Assembly: GCF_009728735.1 (NCBI RefSeq)
Contig: NZ_CP024636.1
Span: forward strand, 1,514,863-1,578,862
Reading direction: 5' to 3'
Source: Pantoea phytobeneficialis
GTDB taxonomy: Bacteria > Pseudomonadota > Gammaproteobacteria > Enterobacterales > Enterobacteriaceae
Length of the DNA stretch: 64,000 bases
Both the position numbers and the translations under genes were made by a program. The notes under the pieces are model-generated. The model saw only the letters and a list, made by a program, of their open reading frames with translations. It was not told where the DNA came from and did not search any database. Shown here piece after piece: positions 20,180 to 30,672 of this stretch (positions are counted from its first letter, which is position 1; every line of letters starts with the position of its first letter).

Positions 20180-21922
20180 TCAGCTGTGGTTGAACCAGTT
20201 AAGCCAACGTAAGGGCCACGGACGCTGACGCGTCTCCTGCTGATTCAGCTGCGCGATACGTTCCTGGATAGTGCTCAGCAGGGAGTCCCCGCTTTCACTT
20301 TGCCACACCACACCGGTTAGCAGTGGTAATGCCTCATCGACGCTCTCAATCGCCCAGATATGGAACTGGCCCTGCTGGACCGCTTCAATCACCGCAGCGT
20401 TGAGACTCAGATGGCGGACATTACTGGCGGGCAAAATGACGCCCTGCTGGCCGGTAAGACCACGTTCGTGACAAATACTGAAGAAGCCCTCAATTTTTTC
20501 ATTGAGGCCACCCACTGGCTGTACATTGCCAAACTGATCGACCGAACCAGTGACAGCGATTTGCTGATTGAGCGGTTGATTAGCCAGCGCACTGATCAGC
20601 GCGCAAAGCTCGGCCAGTGATGCGCTGTCACCATCGACTTCAGAATAGGATTGTTCAAACACCAGTGAAGCAGAGAAGGGGAGCTGCTGCTCCAGCTCCA
20701 GCTCGGCAATCAGGTAAGCCTGCATAATCATCATGCCTTTCGCATGGATATTGCCGCCCAGTTCCGCTTTGCGTTCGACGTCAGTGAACTCGCCATCACC
20801 CGGATGCACTACGCAAGTAATACGCGACGGTTCGCCCCAGGGACGCGGATGGCCAGGAAACTCAATCACAGACAGGCCATTGATCTGTCCAACCACTTCC
20901 CCTTCCGTTTCGATCATGATCTGGTTTAGCAGAATTTCATCACGCATGCGATCGGCGAGGAAACTTTCGCGCCACTGACGCGCTTCCAGTGCATCCTTTA
21001 GGGCTTCGGCATTGAGCTCGTCGCCGTGCAGCGCGGCTTCCTGCATCTGGCGGCGCAACCAGCGTGGGCAGAGCGGTAAGGTGTCCTGATCGCCAGTGTT
21101 ACGTACCGCCTCATTGATCAGTACAGGCCAGAAATCTGCTTCAGGATCCGGTAAACCGGCCAGACCGGCCTGGGTGAGTGTCCACTGACACCAGGCGGTC
21201 ATATCGTCTTCATCGACCAACTGCAAGCTTTCTTCAAACTCACTGTAAAGCGCCATTTCGTGCGCTTCGGCATCCAAAGCCTGAAAATCAGCCAATGCAT
21301 CACGTTCGCCACACAGGATCAGGCGTAGCTGAAACGGTAACGCTGGAATCGTGACCGGTAATGGCTGACGTTCATCTGATGAATACCATTCAAAACGGCC
21401 CTGCTCGATACATTTTTTCAGTCGTAACCACATCAGCGGCTGAGCCAGCAATGTATTGACGCTGAGGATCAGGGTGCCGCCATTGGCGCGATGAATTAAG
21501 CCTGGCTCGAGCTGGACCCGATCTTTGTATTGACGGACGCAGCCGAACAGTTGTTCAAATTCGATCCAGTCTGCATAGTGCACGCCACCCTGGCTGGTGA
21601 AAGGGCGGTTTTCTGCCGCTGGCAACAGGCTGACATTGTCACCCATCACCAGATAATCACCACCAAACAGGGCGGTTTCATCAGGCTGAAAGCGCTGTGC
21701 AGCCGAGGCAATCCAGGCGAGGTAGTCGTTATTTTCCTGACTGCGTAACAGCAGCAGTGGAAAACCCTGTTGTTGATGATGTAAATGCGCCAGGGCATTC
21801 AGCAGACGCGGCTGGACCGCGGCTAGACTATCGCTATCTTCCAGTGAAACATTGGAGAAAATGGATTGGTAGCGGGTGCTATCCGGCTGCAGGGCTTGCC
21901 ACGTAAGTTGAGAGCTGGTCAA
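20180..21922 (-). CDS. lonH: Lon-like protease LonH (YcbZ)
   Basis: A 580-residue protein with a C-terminal Lon protease domain: catalytic Ser near 431 in GDSAS and Lys near 475 in GGLNEKIEG, spaced as in Lon. The N-terminal half is the AAA-like region typical of YcbZ, in which I see no Walker A motif, so ATP hydrolysis is doubtful. The biological role is little known. It lies immediately upstream of fabA as in E. coli and is divergent from matP. Confidence 0.92.
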   Translation of the reverse strand: MTSSQLTWQALQPDSTRYQSIFSNVSLEDSDSLAAVQPRLLNALAHLHHQQQGFPLLLLRSQENNDYLAWIASAAQRFQPDETALFGGDYLVMGDNVSLLPAAENRPFTSQGGVHYADWIEFEQLFGCVRQYKDRVQLEPGLIHRANGGTLILSVNTLLAQPLMWLRLKKCIEQGRFEWYSSDERQPLPVTIPALPFQLRLILCGERDALADFQALDAEAHEMALYSEFEESLQLVDEDDMTAWCQWTLTQAGLAGLPDPEADFWPVLINEAVRNTGDQDTLPLCPRWLRRQMQEAALHGDELNAEALKDALEARQWRESFLADRMRDEILLNQIMIETEGEVVGQINGLSVIEFPGHPRPWGEPSRITCVVHPGDGEFTDVERKAELGGNIHAKGMMIMQAYLIAELELEQQLPFSASLVFEQSYSEVDGDSASLAELCALISALANQPLNQQIAVTGSVDQFGNVQPVGGLNEKIEGFFSICHERGLTGQQGVILPASNVRHLSLNAAVIEAVQQGQFHIWAIESVDEALPLLTGVVWQSESGDSLLSTIQERIAQLNQQETRQRPWPLRWLNWFNHS

Positions 21923-22091
21923 AATATTCCATTCGTCGAATTCGGGAAAAGCGCGATTATACAGGAATCAACCAGGTTAAGCACTGCGGAGTTCCGGCCC
22001 GAATTGTGATGACCGCAACATGTTTTTCCTTGCTGCATCCAGGAAAAAAGCTGTTATTCTTAGTTTGTTACGTGATCACGATGAGATTCCG

Positions 22092-22559
22092 ATGAAATAC
22101 CAGCAGCTCGAAAATCTTGAAAGTGGATGGAAGTGGAAATACCTGGTGAAAAAGCATCGGGAAGGTGAGCTGATCACCCGTCATCTGGAGCTGAGTGCTG
22201 CTCAGGCCGCGGTAGACCTGCTGTTGGCGATGGAAAATAGCCCTGTCGAAGTCAACGCATGGATTGACCAGCATATTCATCCGGATTTGGAAAATCGTCT
22301 TAAGCAGACGATCCGTGCTCGTCGTAAGCGCCACTTTAATGCGGAGCATCAGCATACCAGGAAGAAATCAATCGATTTGGAATATCTGGTGTGGCAACGG
22401 CTGGCAGGACTGGCGCAGCGTCGCAGCAGCACGCTTTCTGAAACGATTGTGCAGTTGATTGAAGATGCGGAACGCAAAGAGAAGTATGCCAGCCAGATGT
22501 CGACACTGAAGCAGGACTTGCAGGCTATTCTGGGTAAAGGTGATGCAGGTAGCGAGTAA
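22092..22559 (+). CDS. matP: Macrodomain Ter protein MatP
   Basis: A 155-residue DNA-binding protein (150 in E. coli) that binds matS sites and compacts the Ter macrodomain, also linking it to the divisome through ZapB. Recognised by [26 protein letters not shown] at the start; the C-terminal part holds the ribbon-helix-helix and coiled-coil. The frame is open 24 codons upstream, but ATG 22092 matches the family start. Confidence 0.96.
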   Translation: MKYQQLENLESGWKWKYLVKKHREGELITRHLELSAAQAAVDLLLAMENSPVEVNAWIDQHIHPDLENRLKQTIRARRKRHFNAEHQHTRKKSIDLEYLVWQRLAGLAQRRSSTLSETIVQLIEDAERKEKYASQMSTLKQDLQAILGKGDAGSE

Positions 22560-22585
22560 TCTATTGGTTGCCATCTGCCAGGTAT

Positions 22586-22614
22586 AAAAAAACCCCGCCG
22601 AAGCGGGGTTTTTA
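22586..22614. terminator. Bidirectional terminator between matP and ompA
   Basis: AACCCCGC-CGAA-GCGGGGTT (22591-22610) flanked by A-rich and T-rich runs on either side, suitable for both convergent genes. The same hairpin recurs at 34258-34281. Confidence 0.88.
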
Positions 22615-22626
22615 TTACGCGAAAAC

Positions 22627-23697
22627 TTAAGCCTGCGGCTGAGTTACCACGTCTTTGATACCTTTCACGTCGATTTCAACGCGACGGTCCGGCGCCAGGC
22701 AGTCGATCAGGGCGTTGCGGCCTTTCACGCTGTCACAGGTGTTGCCAGTAACCGGGTTAGATTTGCCCATGCCACGTGCAGAGATTTTGTTGGACGGGAT
22801 ACCTTTAGAAACCAGGTAGTCGACAACAGATTGAGCACGTTTCTCAGACAGTTTCTGGTTGTACTGCTCTGAACCGATACGGTCGGTGAAGCCCAGAACC
22901 ACAACTGAACCGTCTTTCGGGTCCAGTGAGCTCAGCTGGCTGTACAGCTGATCCAGAGCCTGCTGACCTTCCGGCTTCAGGGTTGCTTTGTTGAAGTTGA
23001 ACAGAACGTCAGACTTCAGGGTGAAACGCTTGGTTTCAACAACCGGAGCTGGGGCCGGAGTCGGAGCAACAACCGGTGCAGCAGCTTCGTCCTGACCGAA
23101 ACGGTAAGAAACACCGACGCTCAGCATGCTGTTGTCAGGGCGTGCGCCAACGGTGCCTGCGTCGCCGATGTTGTTAACCCACTGGTAGTCCAGACGAGTA
23201 GCCCAGTTTTTGGTCAGTGCGTATTCAACACCAACAGCAGCCAGCGGAGAAACGCCGGTGTCATGGTCGCTGATGCGGCCAGTAGTCGGGTTGGTCTGAG
23301 TTGAGTCAGCACGCCATACCATGCCGCCCAGACGGGTGTACACGTCCAGATCGTCAGTGATCGGGTAGCTCAGTTTAGCAGCCAGCTGAACGCCTTGTGC
23401 TTTGAACGCGCCGTTAGTCACGCTGCCTTTGTTCGGCATACGGCCCAGCCAGTCGTAGCCCAGCTCGAAGCCCAGGTACGGGTTAGCCTGGTAGCCCAGG
23501 AATGCACCTGCGCCCAGCTGACTTTCGTGAGTCGGACCGTTGTTGTTCTCATAACCGTTACCGTAGTAACCAGTATCGTGATACTGAGACCAGCCCAGTT
23601 TAGCACCGGTATACCAGGTGTCATCTTTAGGAGCGGCCTGCGCTACGGTAGCGAAGCCAGCCAGTGCCACTGCAATTGCGATAGCTGTCTTTTTCAT
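22627..23697 (-). CDS. ompA: Outer membrane protein A
   Basis: A 356-residue porin-like protein. The signal peptide [21 protein letters not shown] is followed by an 8-stranded beta-barrel to about residue 195, a Pro/Ala-rich linker ([12 protein letters not shown]), and the OmpA C-terminal peptidoglycan-binding domain with its paired cysteines. The start follows GATAACGAGGCGCAAA, nearly identical to the E. coli ompA ribosome site, the region bound by regulatory sRNAs there. The frame is open 25 codons upstream, but those codons belong to the leader. Confidence 0.98.
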   Translation of the reverse strand: MKKTAIAIAVALAGFATVAQAAPKDDTWYTGAKLGWSQYHDTGYYGNGYENNNGPTHESQLGAGAFLGYQANPYLGFELGYDWLGRMPNKGSVTNGAFKAQGVQLAAKLSYPITDDLDVYTRLGGMVWRADSTQTNPTTGRISDHDTGVSPLAAVGVEYALTKNWATRLDYQWVNNIGDAGTVGARPDNSMLSVGVSYRFGQDEAAAPVVAPTPAPAPVVETKRFTLKSDVLFNFNKATLKPEGQQALDQLYSQLSSLDPKDGSVVVLGFTDRIGSEQYNQKLSEKRAQSVVDYLVSKGIPSNKISARGMGKSNPVTGNTCDSVKGRNALIDCLAPDRRVEIDVKGIKDVVTQPQA

Positions 23698-24046
23698 TTT
23701 GCGCCTCGTTATCATCCAAATAGGCAATGAGCAAAAATAGTTTGCTCTTGGTTTAATCCTTCGCCGGGTCAAAACGCTCGCTTATGACTCTACCGAAAAA
23801 ACGGAGGTTATTGAGCACCCTGGCGAGGTAAAGTCTACAACGAGATTGGAAAGTTACAAGTATGATGTGACGCCAGGCGATAAAAAAACAGGGATTTATA
23901 CACACATTTTAACAATTGACACGGCATAATCTTCGTGATCAGAAATGAAAAAATCGGCTAAGCCATTGTCTAAGCTGGCGGGACAAGAATCAGTGGCTTA
24001 GCGTCAACTTCCGCAAAAAACAGCGTGAGAAAAATCCTAATTTTAC
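23698..24046. other. 349-base gap between sulA and ompA
   Basis: Holds the ompA promoter and untranslated leader (23698 to about 23828). Upstream of the promoter the gap is AT-rich (23880-23960). No gene is seen. Confidence 0.6.
23832..23859 (-). promoter_or_regulatory. ompA promoter
   Basis: On the minus strand TTGTAA (23854-23859), 16 bases, then TAGACT (23832-23837), followed by CGCCAGGGTGCTC, matches the E. coli ompA promoter and start of its long stable leader as I remember it. This predicts a leader of about 130 bases. Confidence 0.65.
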
Positions 24047-24538
24047 TTAATGAAACAAATCTGAGGGAATTTTTGACGCAGATGGTTGTCTGCACAAAAC
24101 CCCATCGTGTCCCTGAGGACGCATCACCAAACCCAAAGCTTCCCCTTCAGCAGCAGCCTGTTTGAGTTCACGACGTTCATCATCATTCAGCTCATAAGGG
24201 ATCCACGCCAGCACGACGCTATAGTTACCGGTGCGCAGAGCTTTAACCATGCTTTCAACCGTACTGTAGCGTTCAGATTCAGTGATGTGCATGCTCTTTT
24301 CCAGCGGCAAACCAGATTGTTGCATCCAATGGCGATTCAGCTTATGTGCAGGTGTTAACCACAGCTGCCAGCGTGATTGTAAGCTCAATTGTTTTAGCAC
24401 CGGCAGCAGCAGTAATTGCATCATGCCAGGTTGCTCGCTGTAGCGAAGTTCTGTAATGCCACCCAAAGAAGGTTGCGCTACGTCTGAAGTCGCAAAACGG
24501 TGAGAACGATCAGCGGTGCCAGAGAATTGAGTACGCAT
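24047..24538 (-). CDS. sulA: SOS cell division inhibitor SulA
   Basis: A 163-residue protein (169 in E. coli) that binds FtsZ and halts septation during the SOS response, later removed by Lon. Recognised by GGITELRYSEQPGMMQLLLLPVLKQLS...RWQLWLTPAHKLNRHWMQQSGLPL. A consensus LexA box precedes it. It lies between ompA and divergent sxy as in E. coli. Confidence 0.95.
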   Translation of the reverse strand: MRTQFSGTADRSHRFATSDVAQPSLGGITELRYSEQPGMMQLLLLPVLKQLSLQSRWQLWLTPAHKLNRHWMQQSGLPLEKSMHITESERYSTVESMVKALRTGNYSVVLAWIPYELNDDERRELKQAAAEGEALGLVMRPQGHDGVLCRQPSASKIPSDLFH

Positions 24539-24560
24539 AATTTAATCACTCAGTAATGAA

Positions 24561-24576
24561 CTGTATGAATATACAG
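24561..24576 (-). promoter_or_regulatory. LexA box of sulA
   Basis: CTGTATGAATATACAG, a near-perfect match to CTGTN8ACAG (consensus CTGTATATATATACAG), 22 bases upstream of the sulA start. It makes sulA DNA-damage inducible. Confidence 0.92.
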
Positions 24577-24761
24577 TAATGAGTTCCTGGATAAAGATCA
24601 ACCTCAATTTCTGAAAACGTCTCGCAAAATCGGACAAATTTTCACCTCGAATGCATTTATTCATTGAACAGCTGGAACGTTTTCAATATCTTCTAACCTG
24701 ATGAATACATGAAGTATTTATTAGGACAGTTCTGGTAAAAGGAATTCAGGAAGGTATCAGG

Positions 24762-25361
24762 ATGAAAAAATCTCACCCAATCGTCGAACAATCGAAAGCA
24801 CAATTAGCCGCGCTAGGCGAAATTGAATCCCGCACGCAGTTTGGTGGTTATACGCTCTCAGTGGAAAAGGTTGTCTTTGCGTTTATCAATGAAGATGCAC
24901 TTTATCTACGTGCCTGTGAAGCGGTGACGACCTATGCGACGCAATGCCCGATGGAGCCGCTGATATACAGTAAACGCGGTATACCGGTGACACTGAGTTA
25001 TTACAAAGTCGACAAACGTCTTTGGCAGGAACCTGAACAGTTAATGCGGCTATCCTCTGGGGCGCTACACGCTGCGCGTGAGGAGTTGCAAACCCGTTAT
25101 GTCTCACTGCGGCTGAAGGATTTGCCCAATCTCAGCCTGCGTATGGAAATGATGCTACACAAGGTCGGCATCTGCTCGGTCAAACATCTGTGTGAAACAG
25201 GTGCTAAGAAAAGTTGGCTGAAACTTCGCACCATCAATAAGCATATCGGCCTGAAGACGCTGCTGGCTCTCGAGGGAGCGATTTCGGGCCATCACGAGGC
25301 GGCATTGCCTCGTGAGGTCCGGGAGGAGTTATGCGCGTGGTATCAAAAAACGCTCCGCTAA
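24762..25361 (+). CDS. sxy: Competence regulator Sxy/TfoX
   Basis: A 199-residue protein with N-terminal TfoX_N (residues about 15-105) and C-terminal TfoX_C helix-hairpin-helix-like domain (DLPNLSLRMEMMLHKVGICSVKHLCETG). It helps CRP act at CRP-S promoters of DNA-uptake genes. It converges on yccS with stop codons 8 bases apart. Slightly shorter than E. coli Sxy (209). Confidence 0.94.
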   Translation: MKKSHPIVEQSKAQLAALGEIESRTQFGGYTLSVEKVVFAFINEDALYLRACEAVTTYATQCPMEPLIYSKRGIPVTLSYYKVDKRLWQEPEQLMRLSSGALHAAREELQTRYVSLRLKDLPNLSLRMEMMLHKVGICSVKHLCETGAKKSWLKLRTINKHIGLKTLLALEGAISGHHEAALPREVREELCAWYQKTLR

Positions 25362-25368
25362 CAGCGGT

Positions 25369-27507
25369 TCAATCTGCTGCGAGGGTGCGGCGTAGGCGCG
25401 CAATTTCAGGTAACAGCGCAATTAATAATCCCAACTGCTGCAAAACTAACGGAGCTTGCGTCTCCGGGCTGGATTTCATTTCCGCCAGTCGATGCAGCAG
25501 GGTCTGCTGCATCTGCGTTGCCTCAGCATCGCTGACGCGTTCAATTTGCAAAACATCATCAACAAAGCACACCGCATCATCCAGCAACGTTAATAGTCGG
25601 GTGTCATTTAACCTGACCCGATGAGCGCCCAGCGCGGATATGTAGCTGAGAAAGGAGTGATTCAGACAAAGTAACCGAAAGGCGTTTTCACGTAATGATT
25701 GCTGATGACGTGCTTCATTGCTCATATTTGACACAACTGAGGCCAGTTCGGCATCGGCATTGTGCGCATCTCGCCGCGCAACACGATAAGCCAGACGATT
25801 ATCCTTGCCCTGATGATATTGCTCCATAATGGCATCAAGGTAGCGGCAGTTGGCATTGAGCGTACGTTCGGCTACCGCAGGCAACTGGCGGAAGCGCCAG
25901 TCTGGCCAAACGAAAGCGACAGCAAGCCAGGCTAAGCCACACCCCAGCAACGTATCCACCACTCGCGGCAGGGCGACTTCAAAGCCCTCGCCCAACAGAT
26001 TGAAGCAGAGGAGCACCAGCAGGGTAATGAAGAGCGTTGCCTGAGCATATTGTATCTGGCGAAACGCGAAGAACAGCACACCACTGAGCACAATCAATAC
26101 CAACTGTCCTTCGATGGAAGGCACCAGCCAGAGCACCGGTAAACCGATGGCAATCCCTGCCAGCGTCCCGCCAATACGCAACGCCAGTCGCCGTCGGGTG
26201 GCATTATAATTCGGCTGACAGACAAACAGGCTGGTAAGCAAAATCCAATAGCCGCGATGTACACCGGTGATCTGGATAAATCCGTAGCCGATGCACAACA
26301 CCAACGACATTCTTACGGCATGGCGGAACAGGGCGGAGGTTGGCGTGAGATGCCGGCTAATGCGCAGCCGAATATCCGCCCAACCGCCTGGTCCATCATT
26401 GGAAAGATTATCGTCGCTGGATGGGGCAGGTTGCGCCAGTTTCTGTTCCGATTCGATCGATGTCAGTTGGGCATCTATGGCGCGCAAATTACGCAGCAGC
26501 CAGAATAACGCACGAATATGGGCGTCGTCCGGGGCATTTTGTTGCAAGCGTTCCAGTGCGGTTTCCAGCCGCTCAAAGGCGCGTTCGACATGGGTGTCAT
26601 GATGCCAGGGCTGACGCAAAAAAATGGCCTCCGCTAACTGTCGGCATGCCTGTGCCTGCATATTCAGCAGTCGCTGGAAGCGAAAAAGCACCTCGTTATA
26701 GCGCCAGTCATCGCGCAGTTGATGATATTGCAGGTGGGAGGAACTGGCCCGCTCATGAATATCCTGCGCCACAAAATAGTAATGCAGGCTGCGGCGAGTG
26801 CTGCGTGAACCCCGGTCGCCGCGTAACCGGCTTTGGATAGTGCTTTTCGTCAGATTAAGTTGGGCGACTAACTGGCTATTCACCATTGCGGTGGCAATCA
26901 GGTTGGCATCATCCTGCTCACCGCCATCGGGATCGAACAAGTTGGCTTTGGCATCCAGATAACGCGCTAACTGAGAAAAGCTGGCCGCCAACTGCTCCTG
27001 AACCGGACGCACCGGAAACATCACATGCCCCACCAGGGTCAGCAGGTTGTACCACAAGGCCCCCACCAGCAGCAGCGTTGGTTGCATCCACCACTGTGGA
27101 AACAAACCTACGCCGAGCATGGTATACACCGCAATAAGCAATGCACCAAAGGCGATAGTGGCATAACGCTGCCCGAGGGCACCCAACAGAATAAATCCCC
27201 AGGTTGAGAGCGCCAGGCCGAGGACGAATGCCCAGGGGTGGGGAAACAGTAATTCGACGGATACCGATGCGATACAAAAGCAGATCAACGTAATCAATAG
27301 ATTGCGCAGGCGGCCTGCCAGGCGATCGTCAAGATCGGCCAATGCAGCGGCAACCACGCCGAGAGTGAGGGGGATCGTCCACTCAATTTGCTGTAACCAC
27401 CACGGAACGGCGGCACAACCGGCAAGGGCGAAAAAAATGCGCAGCAAATAGCGCAAGCTGCTGTTAAACAGATAACGGCGCCAGCCGGGTAAGGCTTCAG
27501 GCATCAT
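25369..27507 (-). CDS. yccS: YccS/YhfK family inner membrane protein
   Basis: A 712-residue FUSC-family protein: an N-terminal cluster of membrane helices, a cytoplasmic region with many helices (about 180-390), a second helix cluster (about 400-510), and a soluble C-terminus. The family includes aromatic-acid exporters and YccS itself, whose substrate is unknown. yccF lies 9 bases upstream on the same strand, so both are probably one transcript, as in E. coli. Confidence 0.92.
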   Translation of the reverse strand: MMPEALPGWRRYLFNSSLRYLLRIFFALAGCAAVPWWLQQIEWTIPLTLGVVAAALADLDDRLAGRLRNLLITLICFCIASVSVELLFPHPWAFVLGLALSTWGFILLGALGQRYATIAFGALLIAVYTMLGVGLFPQWWMQPTLLLVGALWYNLLTLVGHVMFPVRPVQEQLAASFSQLARYLDAKANLFDPDGGEQDDANLIATAMVNSQLVAQLNLTKSTIQSRLRGDRGSRSTRRSLHYYFVAQDIHERASSSHLQYHQLRDDWRYNEVLFRFQRLLNMQAQACRQLAEAIFLRQPWHHDTHVERAFERLETALERLQQNAPDDAHIRALFWLLRNLRAIDAQLTSIESEQKLAQPAPSSDDNLSNDGPGGWADIRLRISRHLTPTSALFRHAVRMSLVLCIGYGFIQITGVHRGYWILLTSLFVCQPNYNATRRRLALRIGGTLAGIAIGLPVLWLVPSIEGQLVLIVLSGVLFFAFRQIQYAQATLFITLLVLLCFNLLGEGFEVALPRVVDTLLGCGLAWLAVAFVWPDWRFRQLPAVAERTLNANCRYLDAIMEQYHQGKDNRLAYRVARRDAHNADAELASVVSNMSNEARHQQSLRENAFRLLCLNHSFLSYISALGAHRVRLNDTRLLTLLDDAVCFVDDVLQIERVSDAEATQMQQTLLHRLAEMKSSPETQAPLVLQQLGLLIALLPEIARLRRTLAAD

Positions 27508-27516
27508 GGCATAGTC

Positions 27517-27960
27517 TCAGTAACGGCGACGAGCGTTGGCTTCCCGCGCCGCCTGCGCTTCTTCAACTGAAACAACGCGTCGTCCCACGGGCCACAGGGC
27601 AATGGCGGCAATCTTGAAATTAGCAATGCCAACAGGAATCCCGATGATAGTCAGGCACTGCACGATACCCGCAGAGATGTGCATCAGGCACAGCCACCAG
27701 CCGAAAAACACCAGCCAGAAGAGGTTAAGAAAAGTGCCTCCGGCGTTCATCACCTGATTTTTACTGTCTGGTCGCAGTACATCGACATGAACCGCTTCGT
27801 TGCCAAATGGCAGCAGCGAGAGTTTAGTGATCTCCCAGCAGGAACGCGTCAATGGCAATGTGAAGATGAGAACGATGCTGACCAGCGTAGCCAGTAACCA
27901 GCTCAGGGTGGTGAAAACGCCACCCAGCACAAAGTTGAGAATGTTGAGCACGGTGCGCAT
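27517..27960 (-). CDS. yccF: YccF inner membrane protein
   Basis: A 147-residue YccF-domain protein with several membrane helices (LNFVLGGVFTTLSWLLATLVSIVLIF and later repeats); E. coli YccF has 148 residues. Function unknown. The ATG at 27960 after AAGGAAAA is preferred to a start 38 codons upstream. Confidence 0.92.
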   Translation of the reverse strand: MRTVLNILNFVLGGVFTTLSWLLATLVSIVLIFTLPLTRSCWEITKLSLLPFGNEAVHVDVLRPDSKNQVMNAGGTFLNLFWLVFFGWWLCLMHISAGIVQCLTIIGIPVGIANFKIAAIALWPVGRRVVSVEEAQAAREANARRRY

Positions 27961-28083
27961 AACACGATTTTCCTTTTGCAATCCGCAATATGTGTTGCCC
28001 AGTTTAGCCTGTTTTAAGGCTGGAGCGCCAAGGGTCTGACAGGTAAACTGCGCGATAATCCTCTTGCTGAACACGGTGCGGAC

Positions 28084-30138
28084 ATGGAACTGAAAGCAAC
28101 ATCAATGGGTAAACGTCTGGCTCAGCACCCTTATAATCGCGTACGTCTGCTGGAAGCCGGAGTGGAAGTCAGCGGCGATCGTCACGAATACCTGATCCCT
28201 TTCAATCAATTATTGGATATCGCCTGTAAGCGTGGGTTGGTGTGGGGCGAGCTGGAATTTTTGCTGCCAGACGAGAAAGTGGTGCGGTTGCACGGTACGG
28301 AATGGCAGGAAACGCAGCGCTTTTTTCATTACCTGCAACAAGCCTGGCAGCAATGGAGCCAGGAGATGAGCGAGGTTTGTGTCGGGGTGCTGACCGGGTT
28401 ACAGCAGGAGATTTTCGCGTTTACCAGCCAGGACCGTTGGCTAAAGCGAAGCGAACTCCAGACGGTAAAAGAAAACATTGCCCGGCAGTTTTCTGCCTTA
28501 CCGTTACCGCTATCACGGCTGGACAAGTTCGAGAATTGCCGCGAATTGTGGCAGTTCTGTCAGCAATGGCTGAATCAGGGTGAAACGGCGATTCGCCAGC
28601 GCAACCGTGAGTGGACAGCAAAAATCTTGCAGGAGTACCAGACCTTTTTCTCCACGGTTGAAACGACGCCGCTCAATCCTTCGCAGTGTGAGGCGGTGGT
28701 GAATGGCGAAGACGCGTTACTGGTGTTAGCCGGGGCGGGAAGTGGAAAAACGTCGGTGCTGGTGGCGCGTGCTGGCTGGTTGTTGCAGCGTAAACTGGCG
28801 CAGCCGGAGCAGATTCTGCTGCTGGCATTTGGGCGTCAGGCGGCAGACGAGATGAACGATCGCATCCAGTCGCGGCTGGGTGAAAGCGCGATTCAGGCGC
28901 GCACTTTTCACGCGCTGGCGCTGCACATTATTCGTGAAGGCAGCAATAAACAGCCTGTCATCAGCAAACTGGAAAGCGACAGCAAAGCCCGTCGTCAGTT
29001 GTTAATTGAGAGCTGGCGTGGACAATGCAGCAGCAAAAAGGCGCAGGCCAGTGGTTGGCGTCAGTGGTTGCAGGAAGAACTGAAGTGGGACGTTGCCGAA
29101 GGGCCATTTTGGCAGGATGATAAACTGGCACAGCGTTTGGCGTCCCGTCTGGAGCGCTGGCTGGGGTTGATGCGTATGCATGGCGGTGCACAGGCCGCCA
29201 TGATCGCCGATGTACCTGAGGAGCAACGCGATCAATTTAGCAAACGCGTTAAGTTGATGGCACCGATCCTGAAAGCCTGGAAAAGTGCGTTAAAAGACGA
29301 GGGCGCGGTCGATTTTTCCGGCCTGATTCATCAGGCAATCGCTATTCTGGATAAGGGACGCTTTATCAGTCCGTGGAAGCATATTCTGGTGGATGAGTTT
29401 CAGGATATCTCACCGCAGCGTGCCGCCTTGCTGACGGCACTGCGCCAACAAAATAAGCGAACCTCACTGTTTGCTGTCGGTGACGATTGGCAAGCCATCT
29501 ATCGTTTTAGCGGTGCAGAGATGAGTCTGACTACCGCCTTCCATCACTATTTCGGCGAAGGTGATCGCTGTGTGTTGGATACCACCTACCGATTCAATGA
29601 TCGCATCGGTGAGATCGCCAACCGATTCGTGCAACAAAATCCACATCAGCTGCGCAAGCCACTGAATAGCCTGACTAAAGGCAATAAAAAATCGGTGATA
29701 TTGCTGGCGCAGGAACAACTTGAAGCCTTACTCGATAAGTTGAGTGGTTATGTGAAACCCGATGAGCGGGTGCTGCTGCTGGCACGCTACCATCACCTGC
29801 GGCCTGAGGTGCTGGATAAAGCCAAAACCCGTTGGCCGAAGCTGCATCTGGATTTCATGACCATCCATGCCAGCAAGGGGCAGCAGGCGGATTTTGTTAT
29901 TGTGCTGGGCCTGCATGAAGGCCGTGATGGTTTCCCGGCTGCCGCTCGCGAGTCGATCATGGAACAGGGATTGTTACCGCAACCAGAAGCGTTCCCGGAC
30001 GCGGAAGAACGCCGCCTGGCGTATGTAGCGCTGACGCGGGCACGTCAGCAAGTTTGGTTATTGTTCGATAAGGAACGGCCTTCCGTGTTTGTCGATCATT
30101 TCCGCGATTTAGGCGTACCGCAGAGCAGGAAGGCCTGA
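28084..30138 (+). CDS. helD: DNA helicase IV
   Basis: A 684-residue superfamily 1 3'-5' helicase, exactly the length of E. coli HelD. Walker A GAGSGKTS lies near residue 216-223, followed by Walker B VDEFQDIS, QAIYRFSGAE, and C-terminal motif V/VI sequences (TIHASKGQQADFVIVLG; YVALTRARQQVW). The N-terminal about 190 residues are specific to HelD. It is divergent from yccF and convergent with mgsA, with 4 bases between stops. Confidence 0.96.
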   Translation: MELKATSMGKRLAQHPYNRVRLLEAGVEVSGDRHEYLIPFNQLLDIACKRGLVWGELEFLLPDEKVVRLHGTEWQETQRFFHYLQQAWQQWSQEMSEVCVGVLTGLQQEIFAFTSQDRWLKRSELQTVKENIARQFSALPLPLSRLDKFENCRELWQFCQQWLNQGETAIRQRNREWTAKILQEYQTFFSTVETTPLNPSQCEAVVNGEDALLVLAGAGSGKTSVLVARAGWLLQRKLAQPEQILLLAFGRQAADEMNDRIQSRLGESAIQARTFHALALHIIREGSNKQPVISKLESDSKARRQLLIESWRGQCSSKKAQASGWRQWLQEELKWDVAEGPFWQDDKLAQRLASRLERWLGLMRMHGGAQAAMIADVPEEQRDQFSKRVKLMAPILKAWKSALKDEGAVDFSGLIHQAIAILDKGRFISPWKHILVDEFQDISPQRAALLTALRQQNKRTSLFAVGDDWQAIYRFSGAEMSLTTAFHHYFGEGDRCVLDTTYRFNDRIGEIANRFVQQNPHQLRKPLNSLTKGNKKSVILLAQEQLEALLDKLSGYVKPDERVLLLARYHHLRPEVLDKAKTRWPKLHLDFMTIHASKGQQADFVIVLGLHEGRDGFPAAARESIMEQGLLPQPEAFPDAEERRLAYVALTRARQQVWLLFDKERPSVFVDHFRDLGVPQSRKA

Positions 30139-30142
30139 GGCA

Positions 30143-30604
30143 TTACGACTTCAGGCGTTCAGCCAGGTAACGCGGATAATCAGGGATCTGAATCTCGACT
30201 TCGCTGGCAAACAGCGGTGACTGGATCAGGAAATCTGCGGTGGAGCGGTTGGTGGCAACCGGAATGTTCCATACCGTTGCCAGACGCAGCAGCGCTTTGA
30301 CATCCGGGTCGTGCGGCACGGCATTGAGCGGATCCCAGAAGAAGAACAGCACATCAATTTTCCCTTCGGAAATCAATGCGCCTACCTGCTGGTCGCCGCC
30401 CATTGGGCCGCTCAGCATTGCGTTCACCTCAAGGCCGGTGTGGCGATTGATCAGATTACCGGTGGTGCCGGTGGCATATAATACATGCGACTGTAGTGCG
30501 CTTTGGTTCTTCTGGACCCAGTCCAACAGCGAGGCTTTGCAATGATCGTGGGCGACGAGGGCAATGTGTTTCTGAATATTGAGGGTACGAACGGTCTGCT
30601 CCAT
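30143..30604 (-). CDS. mgsA: Methylglyoxal synthase
   Basis: A 153-residue cytoplasmic enzyme converting dihydroxyacetone phosphate to methylglyoxal and phosphate, a bypass used when phosphorylated sugars accumulate. Catalytic Asp71 (GPMGGD), His98 and Asp101 (VPHDPD) are present, and the phosphate-binding ATGTTG loop is at about 44-49. Length close to E. coli MgsA (152). Confidence 0.97.
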   Translation of the reverse strand: MEQTVRTLNIQKHIALVAHDHCKASLLDWVQKNQSALQSHVLYATGTTGNLINRHTGLEVNAMLSGPMGGDQQVGALISEGKIDVLFFFWDPLNAVPHDPDVKALLRLATVWNIPVATNRSTADFLIQSPLFASEVEIQIPDYPRYLAERLKS

Positions 30605-30672
30605 AGGGCTTCCTGACTCTTCTCGGGCTAGGTTAAGTGATGCTCGAGTTTACCCCTGGCGTTTCGTTCCTA